This document shows, one piece after another, positions 35,669 through 46,782 of a stretch of 64,000 nt of DNA. The translations under genes were made by a program, and so were the position numbers. The stretch covers positions 25,806-89,805 of the forward strand of contig CAJNOL010000858.1 of NCBI GenBank assembly GCA_905250125.1, given 5' to 3'. The notes under the pieces were generated by a model that saw only the letters and a program-made list of their open reading frames with translations, was not told the origin of the DNA and searched no databases. Numbering within the stretch: the first letter of the stretch is position 1; every line of letters begins with the position of its first letter. Source of the stretch: Rotaria sordida. Its lineage: Eukaryota; Rotifera; Eurotatoria; Philodinida; Philodinidae.

Positions 35669-36858
35669 AGGGGTGGCACTTTAACTTTACTTTAAAAGTT
35701 AAAGTTAAAGTGGCACTTTAAACTTTAAAGTTTAAAGTTAAAGTGAAACACTTTAAACTTTAAACTTTAATTAAAGTGAAAAATTTTAAAACTTTAAACT
35801 TTAATTAAAGTTTAAAATAAAACGCTTTAAAACTTTAAACTTTAATTTGAAGTAAAAATTTTAGCACTTTAACTTTAACTTTTTCTTTAAAGTTCAAGTG
35901 TTTGTGTCATGCCATACTATAGGGATACTTTAGGTCCTCAAGTCCTATACTTTGGGGGTACCGTTAGGCCCTTAAGTCCTGTTATTGGGGGCACCCTTGG
36001 GTCCCCGAGGCCAAATGCCAAAGCTTTATTTTCGCCGTGTTGCACTGAGTAGGAGCCCATACATATATCCATCAATCGATAGAGCATCCTCGATAACCCT
36101 ATGATTGGCCCGAACATGGCTATGTGTTGTCCTTACAATAAGAGAAAAAAGGCTCCTGAAATCTGATTGGTCTATTTTTTGACCAATCAAATGGCGGGAT
36201 TCTGTTTCTCAGTGATGGGATTGGCGGGGACCCCTACATATACCCATCAATCGATAGAGCATCCTCGATAACCNNNNNNNNNNTGTCCTTACAATAAGAG
36301 AAAAACAGGCTCCTGAAATCTGATTGGTCTATTTTTGGACCAATCAAATGGCAGGATCCTATTTTTCAGTGATGGGATGAGTGGGGACCCCTACATATAC
36401 CCATCAATCGATAGAGCATCCTGGATTACCCTGTGTTTGGCCCGAACATGCCCATCGCTTTCCCTTACAATAAGGGAAAAAAATTTGAACCCCCTCGGGT
36501 ACCCCTATAATAGGACTTAAGGAGCCAAGGGTACCCCCCAATAGTATAGGACCTAAGGACCTAAGGCTACTCGTATAATATAGGTCTTGAGGATCCAAGG
36601 ATACCCCCACAGTATGGGACTGAAGGACGTAAGGGTACCACAATAGTATAGCACTTGAGGGCCTAAGAGTATCCCTATAGTATAGCACTTGAGGGCCTAA
36701 GAGTATCCCTATAGTATAGCAGTTGAGGGCCTAAGGGTATCCCTATAGTATGGCATGACACAAACACTTGAACTTTAAAGAAAAAGTTAAAGTTAAAGTG
36801 CTAAAATTTTTACTTTAATTAAAGTTTAAAGTGTTTTTAAAGTTAAAGTGCCACCCCT
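35669..36858. mobile_element. hAT-like foldback with AAAGTTTAAAGT arms
   Basis: Begins AGGGGTGGCACTTTAAC and ends GTTAAAGTGCCACCCCT, a hAT-style terminus. Both arms are long, low-complexity AAAGTTTAAAGT repeats. The centre holds two repeat types: about 40-base units (CCTAAGGGTACCCC..ATAGTATAG) and about three copies of a longer unit with CATCAATCGATAGAGCATCC. No transposase. No clear 8-base target duplication is seen. It contains an assembly gap. Confidence 0.75.
36274..36283. other. assembly gap (10 N)
   Basis: Ten Ns inside a tandem repeat of the foldback element at 35669-36858. True copy number and length here are unknown. Confidence 0.99.
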
Positions 36859-39800
36859 ATATAAGATACTTTTTTAAAAAAGCGAAAAAACATTAAACTA
36901 AAAGATTCTGAAGTATTAACTTTAGATTTGAATTCCTCAACCTCGAAAATTTCAGATTGATTTTTGACCATTAACCCTATCACAAACACATACACAAACA
37001 TATTTTATTGTACATGGTCCTGTCTTCAGTCCAGAGAACAAATTAGCTTTTTATCTGTTTAGATATATCTGAATAATAGATTCAAAGATAAGTTCTAACT
37101 TATGAGATGAATTTTTTTTCTTTATTTAGGTATATTCTCGTTCTCGTACAGAAGAGTCCAGTAAGCATAAATTGTTTGTTTGTTTGCTTGTTTGTGTGTC
37201 CGCATTCCACTGATTGGTGCAAAGATAATGTGACAACAAAAATACCTTTTTCGTTATAAAGTTTGATTAAAGGTTTTCGGGGTCGAGGAATCGATTAGTG
37301 ATGTTAATTTTTCAGACTTTTTTACAATTTTTTTGGTAAAAAAGAGGTTTTTAGCAGAAAAAGCTTTTTTTTGTAAAGTTTCACCAAAGGTTTTGGGCGC
37401 TGAGGAATATTTCGACATGAAAGTTCTGCAAATCAGACCTTTTCCTGTTCAAGATGCTGAACTGGAACGTCTCGATGAACTTAACAGAAACACACAGCGA
37501 CAGTGCATTTCCTTCGATTTTTGAAATTCTATAAATAAATAGTTTGCTGATTGTTCGTAAACACTTTCTACAAGAAAGAACTGAGCGAGTCCTCGGACGA
37601 GCGTTACCTGTGCCAATAACCTATTCAATACAAACTTTAGCGTTACAAAGTTCACTAATGGTTTTATCTATTTAGGTATAGAAGAATAATCAATTCAAAT
37701 GCAAGTTCAGTCTTAAAATATACTTTAATTATTGTTGTCTGTTTAAGAACGTCTAACCAACAGGAACTTTGATGCGCTTTTTGTGTGGATAGAGGAGTAA
37801 ATACCTGCTCTTACTCTAATTGCGGCAAATCTAGATAATATATGATAGATGAAGAATTTAGGAGTTACGGGTAGAAATGAAGTGTTTGATGAAAAATCAG
37901 TCAGCAATACTAGACTAAGAGTATCAGATAGACTGCTTTTTACTAGGATAGAACCATTTTTAGAAGAAAAACAAGCAAGACTGAGACAGAATCATATTTT
38001 CTAGAACTTAAAAATGTTTAGACAATGGCACTCAAATCTAGAATCATAGAAAATTTAGTGTGATACCTTTTTTTACAAAGTATACAAGCCCCGAAAATAA
38101 AATATCCTGAACATCTTTCGATACTCGATCACAAAAACAAAAAAAGATGTTATTATCCTCTATATAATCTTTTCAGACATCCACTCACTATCATCAACGC
38201 TACATACCTCTCACTGAACCACCACAATAATATATCTGACCATCAGCACAATTCCAGCAATGTTGCATATCCAGAATTGTGGAGATGCCACCGCATATCC
38301 CGAATGTGGATGCCGCGTGTGTCGTTGGAGACGTGCCATCTTCTGCGGGAGATGCGGTGGCATGTCCAAAATCCTCAATATGTGACATCACTCTGAACAC
38401 AATCCAAAGAACTATGCCATTGAGTCTGAGTACTATATAACCCAAAGTTAACACAGTACATTGCACACTTGACTCATCTTCACCCTCAAGTCGAAATACG
38501 GATCTTAGCAGATCTCATATTTTACTCACTCCCTTCTCCTCAATTCAGGAAGAGATTTTTGAAGTATATGCAGATTCTTTGGCATTAAATGATTCTTCCT
38601 TCGGCTGGTATGAAATTGCGATTTTGGCAGTCATTTGTTACAACTCTCCTTTGTTCGCGATCAAAAAGATCATTCCAACCGTGTCAGATATAAAGATGAA
38701 GTCATCTGAATATTTCTGTAGCCGGGATAAAATAGCCATAACCCAGATCAAAAAAAAAGCAGACGCCAAATCATACAAGATCCGAGCTTATAGGATGCAT
38801 TGATTTTTTGTAAGATTTTATCAGAATCTGAATAAAGGATGTCAGCAGAAATCTTGCCAGAATGGCATGAACAGGCTTGTACACGAACAGCTATGTCGAC
38901 ACCAGCCTCGTCAGATGAATTTCGTTATGAAGAAAACATGCATGGTCCCAAAAACACGAATCGTGCAGTTATACAAGACCGGCTGTGAATGTCCGTTCGA
39001 AAATGCTCATCCATTGATTTTGCACGATTATTCTAGAACTGAAAATTGTTAAGAGCAGTTTTTATTGCAAAACCAAACATTTATTTCAGTCTTTACACAC
39101 AAGTATATACGTCGATAAAGAAAAGAAAGTTTAACAAGTATGCATCCTTTTGAATGCTCACGAATAGCATCGACGAGATGTGAAAACAAGAATATAATTT
39201 CAAAGGAGAACGTGGCTGTTCAATGATCGATCGTGATGGATTACTTAAGCGAACATACCCAGCAGTTATCCAAGGAATGATGCTGAGTTTTAGTGACGTA
39301 ATCAACTAAATTTTGATGTGGCTGAGCTCTTCTGCAAACAGCTGAGCCACGTTAAAAATAGCTTCAGCTTCATCTACAACCATAACTGTAACTACTAAAG
39401 AGACTGCTTGACAGCAATAGACAAAAGGATATAATGATAAGAAAGTAGAGATATAAGTAGAGATAAAGGAGCGTGGGCGAAAAGCCATCGAGATAGCTAA
39501 AGGGATGCAGGTAAAATAATAGTTAGAGGATATAAGTACAACGCTTTGGCATAGAGCTGCAGCCTACCGACAGTGGATTATAGGCTTAAGGGTATGGGCA
39601 CCGGATATAAGTATAATACTATATTCATAAGAATGTGGATAAGAAGTTATATCTATATGGCTATATTTATAATGGTATACCGATTAGAGTATGTATAGGA
39701 TGGTATTTTTCATGGCTGTTTTACGGCAAGAATGCAGTGGAAGATTGTGTACATAGTTCGCTCTATGTGACAAATTTGAAAGTTGGTGAGATATACGTCT

Positions 39801-40595
39801 TCGCGTTGGTTAAAGTTATTATATAACTTATAAATAAAGGGAAATGGTCGCTTTATATTGTATAACTCACCGTAAAAAGCGATGAAAATGTGGTGAAATC
39901 AAAGTCTATAATATTGTATGGTCAAACAAGATCCTATTGTCGTATGGTATACGAACATTGCTGCAATTATTGCCGTAAGCTTTCCGAAACCATAACTTTG
40001 CATACGATCTTCCGTAGAATCTTATATGATCGTGTACGATATTGAACTAAGATTAGATATGATTGTACAATAATCAGTGATTGATCTTAGTGACCGATTG
40101 TTTGATCTGAAAATAATTGCTCCACTTAACCTCAAGATAATTTGAATTCCTCGTAAGAAATGTAGGTTATGTAATTTTTCGTGATTTTTAGATCATTGGA
40201 ATATCCAAAAAGTCTACACTAGTTGATCAGATCCTTAAGAAAGGTCAAAATGCGTCATAGTCTACTTGGCTCATCCGCTTGCGCACTTCTTGGAGGAATT
40301 TATGTGATAGGATATGTCATAGACAATAAAGAGTATCCAAAAAGAAGAAGAATCAGTCGCGACAAAACGGTAATGTTGATAGTTTTTAATGAACCTCTCT
40401 GATACTTAACACCTAAGGAAATTTTCATTTACTTTCAGAGCCATTCATCATACTCTGGTTGTTTCGATGGTAGAGGAAGGAAAAAAGAAAAAACCAGGGG
40501 GACTACCACACATCATTACATAAAAAATGAGAAAACGAACAGAAAGAAAGAGATACATAAAAAGCGTAGTTGGTGTCAGTTGTTCGCAATGTTTA
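36859..40595. other. intergenic, scattered repeats, no gene recognised
   Basis: A diverged direct repeat of about 120 bases occurs near 37240-37310 and 37360-37430 (AAAGGTTTT.GG.G..GAGGAAT). ORFs at 38200-38466 and 38579-38803 have no motif I recognise. Near 40228-40266, GATCCTTAAGAAAGGTC and GCGTC resemble a decayed Athena 3' end in reverse orientation. Around 39930-40050 are TACGAT-type short palindromic blocks similar to 63600-63750. Confidence 0.4.
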
Positions 40596-41333
40596 TCAAT
40601 ATTGATAAATGATTTTCTTCAATTCTTCATTTTCGTGCTCTTGACTCTTCCATAGTTCAGGATCGCTACAGTCATAATATTTGTTTAGATTTTGTATATA
40701 AGTACGAAGTAAACTGTTGCTAAGAGCGTCGTAAGTATTATAGGTTTGAGGGTCGTTAGTTAGTTTTTGTCTAATGGCACGTTCACATTGAATTATCTGA
40801 GAAATATTAAAGAAGATAAGGCTGGGATGAAGACTGTCAACACAAAATTGTTTCGTATAGTTATATAACTGCACAACGAAAGGATATTCGTCGGCAATAT
40901 TTCGAAGTAGACCCCCATCACACTTTGGAAGGTCTCTAGTTGTTGGATTAAATAATTTCAGGTTGGCTAAACACTCAGTTGATAGTTGATTTTTATTATG
41001 CTTGATGTTCTCACGACAATCTGACATGTCAAGCATAGTTTGGTGAACATCTCGTGTATCAAACAGAAAATCCCTCTGTAAAGGACAGCAAGTCCATAGA
41101 GTTTTAAGTAAATTATAATATTCACGATAGAGTTCTCTTGATGTAAACAAAGAACGATACGGTTGGAGTATTTGCCGAATTCGACGCATGTCCGAAATGA
41201 CTCTCATTTTCGCTGCATTTGGCTGTCGATGAGATACATTATGCGGTAAAGAAGTCGTTAAGAATGTACTACTAAATATCGGAAAGAAGCTAATAATCGT
41301 TATAATGAATAAAAGGTGGCCGTATGACATCAT
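40596..41333 (-). CDS. secreted 8-cysteine protein, paralogue C
   Basis: 245 residues, single exon, signal peptide (about 5-22). It carries the same eight cysteines as the plus-strand paralogues: TLWTCCPLQR, SDCREN, TECLAN, KCDGGLLRN, FCVDSL, QCERAIRQ, DCSDP. Conserved NYT and DALS are also present. It differs clearly from A and B but is close to D (59176-59916), with which it also shares about 500 bases of upstream sequence. An upstream CTAACATATTCG matches the TAACATAT motif before the other three genes. Function unknown. Confidence 0.85.
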   Translation of the reverse strand: MMSYGHLLFIITIISFFPIFSSTFLTTSLPHNVSHRQPNAAKMRVISDMRRIRQILQPYRSLFTSRELYREYYNLLKTLWTCCPLQRDFLFDTRDVHQTMLDMSDCRENIKHNKNQLSTECLANLKLFNPTTRDLPKCDGGLLRNIADEYPFVVQLYNYTKQFCVDSLHPSLIFFNISQIIQCERAIRQKLTNDPQTYNTYDALSNSLLRTYIQNLNKYYDCSDPELWKSQEHENEELKKIIYQY

Positions 41334-41343
41334 TTGAATAATT

Positions 41344-41840
41344 GACGAATATGTTAGCTTATGAAGTTCGGATGATATGTACGGAGTAGATGATGTCTGT
41401 TATATATATATAGATATATATACAGAGAGAGATTATTTTGTTCGTTTCTGGTCGACAAGATATAGTAGGGAAAACGATAGAAAGTACCATGGACACGTGA
41501 ATAACTACTAATTTTTCTGCATAAGCAATTTTTCTTTGCGTTCTTTCCTCCGTCTTTTCATAGTAGCGTATCGTAAAGATTGTACGTAATACATCGAAGC
41601 CAACACGTTGATACTGTATCCAAATATAAGACAAGACACAGAACGACGAAACTAGATTTTGTCTTTCTTGTAAAGTTGATTGATACAAACTGCGGTCTTA
41701 TGGTGAAACTGTCTATATCATGGACTCTCCTCATATTTACAATGCTAAAGACTAATAAATCGTAACGCTTTCTTATATCATATTGTTTTATCATTATGTT
41801 TCTTTCCTCTTTATATATATTTAGGCAATACTATGTCTTG
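41344..41840 (-). promoter_or_regulatory. upstream region shared with paralogue D
   Basis: Sequence 5' of paralogue C matches 59940-60450, including ATCGAAGCCAACACG / ATCGGAGCCAACACG and ACAGAACG. A TA/GA microsatellite at 41400-41430 is specific to this copy. It contains ORFs on both strands that are not conserved as protein. Probably promoter and 5' flank carried along in the duplication. Confidence 0.5.
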
Positions 41841-41989
41841 CTGATAAGTGTAACATTTCTTTTCTCTTCTCGTATAACCGATATCCTTTCTCGTATAAGC
41901 TCGTATTGAGAGTAGATGAAGCAGTAGCAGTGAATAGAGATATGCTGATCCACGACAAACATTTTAATTTTGAGTCAAACAAACCACTA

Positions 41990-43020
41990 TGCGTTTCTAC
42001 CCTGCTTAAGAGTCATCATGATATGGCTTTAAGGCCCCCACCCCCCACCCTAAATAAAATATTCTCTAAAAGCAAGCAAATCGCATGATATTTTGGGAAT
42101 ATGTTGGGGCTATAGTGGGTATGTTGTGGTAAAATTTTCAGCTCGATAGCTTAAGGTTTTCTGGGGAAACTTATCAAACAAGGGTCAAAAGTAGGGTGTG
42201 GGTGTGTAGAAGTCACCACGATAATCTAATAGATTATTTCGATGTTACTAACTCAATTCTTTTTAAGTGGCATTAGTACCAGTGAAGTCGATCCAAAGAT
42301 TGAATCAACACATGATACCTGAAAAATCTACCCTTGTATAAAAAAGGATAGATACACCTACAATAATAGTGGGTGTGCAGAAGTTACCACGATAACCTGA
42401 TAGATTATTTGGGTGTGGGTGTGGGTGTGGGTGTGTCAAGCAAACCATGATCCAGATTTCGATCTTGCTTAAGGGTCTCATCAGATGGTTTTGACTCTGC
42501 TTAATAATTAATAATACTTATTCAAATGATTTCAATTTTTGAACAAAAATTCAAAAAAGAAATCAGAAACAAAGTACTACCATTATTATTATCTACACAG
42601 TATTCGATTGGACATCATAAAGATCCTCAACCAGAATAGATAGATATTTTTGTTATGGGTAAAGCAAATCCTAAAAGCGAGCAAATTATGAAATTATTTT
42701 CTTTAAAGGGCCGAAAAAAATCCGGGAAGTGGTTTTGAAGTCCAGTTTGAGGCACAGAAGGTGTGTTTTTCTCTACGAGATTATGGGTAACTTGATTATT
42801 CATATTGATAAAATGTATTTGGATACGCAAAGTAGATATCGAAATATAGTGCGCTCAACGAGAAGCATTGCTCAATCACACGTTTTGGTCGTGAGGTAAG
42901 CGTTGTGTTGCAGCACAATATTTTTGATAGAAATGAGTAAGTTTCAGTAATTCTGCTTCTGGCAAGAGACTACCACTCTCTAGAATTAGTACTGGGTGTA
43001 GGGTGTGGGCGTGGGTGTGA
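41990..43020 (+). repeat. telomere-like repeats alternating with Athena-type 3' ends
   Basis: Runs of GGGTGTGGGTGTGGG lie at 42193-42207, 42369-42378, 42411-42436 and 42993-43020. Two are followed by AGAAGT(T/C)ACCACGATAA and TAGATTATTT; the longest is followed by TGTCAAGCAAACCATGATCC and CTTGCTTAAGGGTCTCATC. A related CTGCTTAAGAGTCATCATG lies near 42002, next to a CCCCCACCCCCCACCC tract. This looks like a stack of short retroelement 3' fragments joined through telomere-type repeats. Confidence 0.65.
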
Positions 43021-43213
43021 TTGTTTACAGATATGACTTTAAAGAAAGTCGAATCCAAAGCTACCAAGACATGTGTTTCTATTACCGCTAAGATAATCAC
43101 TTATCAATTGCTTAAGATTAAAAGATGTTAAATAGATGGTAACTCTCCTACTGCAAATGTCATAGTTAGAAGTTTTGTGAGAAAAACTCCTAAGCTAATA
43201 ATACTCGCATTTA

Positions 43214-45087
43214 TCTATATAAATATAAAGAAGAAATTTTGTCTGTTTGTCTGTTTGTTCTTCATGCATTTGGACACAGTACGAGCAAATGCGACCAAAC
43301 TTTGCATGGTATACCTTTTCGTCCAGGGGAAGGTCAAGACGGGATCGGCGCCCCCGCAGGGGGTGAGGAGGTTCTCAGAGAACTACTAATTAACACTTTG
43401 CGAGCAAGCACAAGACAGATACCTAGGGATTTTCGAGGGTGCTGAGCTCGAATCTGCGGCCCATTTGCCTCGAAATCTGATTGGTTGGCCGATTACCAAT
43501 TGGAATCCAGCTACAAAGAAACCAGGTAATCAAAATTGTGTTTTTTCAAAAAACAGTCAGGTTGGGGTTTTTAGAGGCGGTGAGTTCGCATCTGGGGTCG
43601 ATTCGCCTCGAAATCCTATTATTTGACTCGAAACCAACAGGAATTCAGCCACCAAAAAACCAGCTAATCAAATTTGCATTTTCAGAAAAAACAGTCAGGC
43701 AGGAGTTTTTCGAGACCTTGAGTTTGAATATGGAGTCCATTCGCCCCGAAATCTTATTGGTTGGCCGAAAACCAATAGGAATTCAGCTGCTAACAAACCA
43801 GCTAATCAAACTTTCGTTTTCGGGAAAAAAGTCAGGCAGGAGTTTTAGAGGCGGTGAGTGCGAATCGGAGGCCCAATCGTCTTGAAATCTGATTGGTTGG
43901 CCCACAACCAATAGGAATTCAGATGCTAAGAAACCAGCTAATCAAACATATGTTTCTGGGAAAAAAGTCAGACAGGGCTTTTCAGAGGCAGTGAGTTCAA
44001 ATCTGGGGTTCATTCGCCTCAAAGCCTTATTGGTTGACCCGAAATCCATAGGAAATCAGCTGCCAAGAAACCGGCTAATCAAACTTGCGTTTTTGGGAAA
44101 AAAGTCAGGTAACAGCTTTAAGAGGCGATGAGTTCGAATTAGGGATACAATTACCTCAAAATCTTATTGGTTAGCCCGAAACCAATAAGAATCGAGCTTT
44201 TTGGGAAAACGAATATCATTGGATGATCGGAGCAAGGACATTAGGAATCGGATGTCTATTGAGCTCGATATCCTTTTGGAGCACTCGTGGCTCTACTGGG
44301 TGATGCATGTCACATACAAATCGAGTTTTGGAGAAATTGGTTTCCTGGGAGTCGTGTGAGGCGGAGATTTCGAATAAGTAGTCTATCAGAAGCTTAATTT
44401 GTTCGTTATAGATATCGACTCCTTAGGTTGCTAAAAGGTCTGTCCTACAAAAATCTTTTTGTCTGTCTTTCTTTGCAACCAATTGGAATTCAGTGTGGTT
44501 CCAGCAGTGCAAAGGACAATATATCGTCGTAATTCTTCCGTTCAATAGGTATTGTGAAGGCGACGTTCTAGATCTATTAGATGTGTCGTTGTGTTTAGTT
44601 TCGATCCAAGCGAATTTTTCTTGCAGCGCTGCCGAAGAATTGATTGTCCATGTAGGCTCCTCACTAGAAACACAACTAGACAGCTCCAAAACCGGGAACG
44701 TGGCCAAGTGCGATCGAGGCCAGTTGAGATCGGGGATGATCGAGACAAGTATGTGCTCTTATAAATGCTTGACCAAGATAGGAAGTCGATAAAACTCATA
44801 AGTTTCATCAAGCTTTTCTGGATCTAGACGTGTAAGGACGAAGAATCCTTCAACTCTTATCAATTTTTCAATATCGGTATTTCATATCCGCCGAGAGTGA
44901 GAGAAGCCGAAATCGAGACTTGGAATATGTCCAAGAACCAGAATCAGAACCGGGACAAAAAATAGGATTTTATGCCTGTCTACTTTCCACTGATTAGGTT
45001 TTCTTACATATTCTCGAGTGCAATAGAAGTTTTGCTTGCATATATTAAGATTGAACTTTCCCGGACAACACCGGGTACTTCCGCTAG
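43214..45087 (+). mobile_element. non-autonomous Helitron
   Basis: Starts TCTATATAAATATAAAG (5' TC) preceded by A. It ends with a short hairpin CCCGG..CCGGG followed about 10 bases later by CTAG and then T, which is the Helitron signature of 5'-TC, 3' hairpin plus CTRR, and insertion between A and T. Length is about 1.87 kb. It carries no Rep/helicase and includes a 138-base tandem repeat. ORFs in it are repeat translations or overlapping noise. Confidence 0.75.
43450..44200 (+). repeat. 138-base tandem repeat inside the Helitron
   Basis: About 5.5 diverged copies. The marker AAACCAGCTAATCAAA recurs at about 43516, 43655, 43795, 43931 and 44067, that is every 136-140 bases. Each unit also has CCAATAGGAATTCAGC and GCGGTGAGTTCG. 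An ORF running through part of it (43481-43885) is a by-product of the repeat length being near a multiple of three. Confidence 0.85.
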
Positions 45088-45102
45088 TACGTATATATTA
45101 TC

Positions 45103-46782
45103 GGTTGACTGCGATACTTAGGACTATCCAAAAGTTCTAAGTCTGGTGTTACTTACTCGTATATAGGCCTCCCCCTCAAAAATCGATTTCAGGGTCAAGT
45201 CCGTTCATATCGCGTGAAATTCTCAGTATATGTTGGGGCTGTAGTGGAGAGACTATGGTAAAATTTTCAGCTCGATACCATGACGTTTGACAGAGATATC
45301 AATCAAACAAATGTCGAAAAATAGCTCATTTTCTGTCCAAGATTTCTTGGTCCAGGCTCATACTACATGTTTAAATTTTTTTTTCTGGAAAGAGCATGTA
45401 AAGATACAGAGCACCATAGAGCCCTGCTTTTTCATATTCTTACTTTTTTAGCGGAGAAAGGGAATCATAAGTTCAATGACTCAAAAAAATGGGTGTCTAG
45501 TTACATAAATGTCTGTATATATAATAAAAATAAAACTTAATTTAAAAAAAGGACTCTGTGGTTCCCTGCATCTTGACATGCTCTTTCTAACAAAAAAAAA
45601 TTTAAACGTGTTGCACGAGACTGAATCGAGAAATCTTGGACAGAAGACCAAAAAATCGCAACCCGAGAAAAAACGAAGAACATTTTTTGTTTTTTTCAAA
45701 ATAAGCATAGTTTTCAAGAAGTGGTTAACGAAAACCATCGAAAATTTTGGCCAAAACAGAGAGGTCCGGTGAAAAATTATATTATATCTGAAAGATCTGA
45801 AGATGGGCTATCTTCCCATGCATTTATCTCAATTTCGAAAATTCTGACGAAAATTGACTTTTTTTGAGGGAGAAGGCCTTAAGCTTTAAGAAACTTTCTT
45901 TCTATATAATCTGATAGAGAAAAGAATGCTCTACTTTTCTATGCTATATGATGATACTTCGACTAATATCATGGTAGTAAATTTTCGATAAGAGTTTTTC
46001 GCTATTATTTATACTCGTAGTACTAGATCACAACGAGTGAGGCAGTTTAGTTTTCAATCCCTTAATACATTGTATTAACAATCAAAATGTGCTATAAGAT
46101 GCAGCGTGAAAAGCTCTACAATTTGCATAAGACCACTTGTTTTATTGTTGCAGTTGTATTTTTAAAATGAACAACATTTTGACTGATGAAATTTCGACGA
46201 TGATAAATAGATAATGCTTTTGATACGCGGTGATTTCAGCTTTTTTTATTCATCATTTCATTACTTGATATGTCTTATCAAAAGAAAACTAAATACACCA
46301 CAATACGCAGCGTGAAAAGCTCTATAATTTTCACAACAAAGCGTAATGTCATTATTTTCAAAAACAGGAAAATTCTGTGCAACCACTTTTTGCAATACAC
46401 GAAATTTGATCTCTCTAAACTTTGTTCAGTTTGAAAATAAAAAGTGCAACTATAAAACAAGTGGTCTTATGCAAATTGTAGAGCTTTTCATGCTGCATCT
46501 TATAGCACATTTTGATTGTTAATACAATGTATTAAGGGATTGAAAACTAAACTGCCTCACTCGTTGTGATCTAGTACTACGAGTATAAATAATAGCGAAA
46601 AACTCTTATCGAAAATTTACTACCATGATATTAGTCGAAGTAACATCATATAGCATAGAAAAGTAGAGCATTCTTTTTTCTATCAGATTATATAGAAAGA
46701 AAGTTTCTTAAAGCTTAATATACGGATAAGTAACACCGGACTTAGAACTTTTGGCTAGCCCTAAGTACATCGCTGACTACAG
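45103..46782. mobile_element. outer inverted-repeat element
   Basis: The left end CTTAGGACTATCCAAAAG continues TTCTAAGTCTGGTGTTACTTA; the right end holds its reverse complement, finishing CTTTTGGCTAGCCCTAAG. The style is Tc1/mariner-like, and a TA flank is possible. The arms continue inward through GGCCTCCCCCTCAAAAA. A second foldback (45879-46718) is inserted in the right arm. A degraded copy of the 42.1-kb sequence TGGTAAAATTTTCAGCTCGA lies inside at 45250. The exact outer ends are uncertain because weak similarity continues outward. Confidence 0.65.
45879..46718. mobile_element. inner foldback with TTAA flanks
   Basis: Nearly identical arms of about 280 bases (45879-46160 against 46440-46718), starting TTAAGCTTTAAGAAACTTTC. 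TTAA at both ends fits piggyBac-type target use, although the palindromic termini make this less certain. Removing it rejoins the outer element's GTATA..GGCC, which supports it as a separate insertion. No ORF. Confidence 0.75.

Noticed and set aside
43481-43885. 134-codon ORF
   Set aside because: It runs through the 138-base tandem repeat and translates to a repeating peptide; no independent sign of coding.
44423-44811. Three overlapping ORFs inside the Helitron
   Set aside because: They occupy the same interval on both strands, with no motif; at most a captured gene scrap, which I cannot support.
46751-46753. Start codon of the TPR reading frame
   Set aside because: The first codon is TTG at a transposon boundary; the frame is a truncated fragment, not a gene with its own start.
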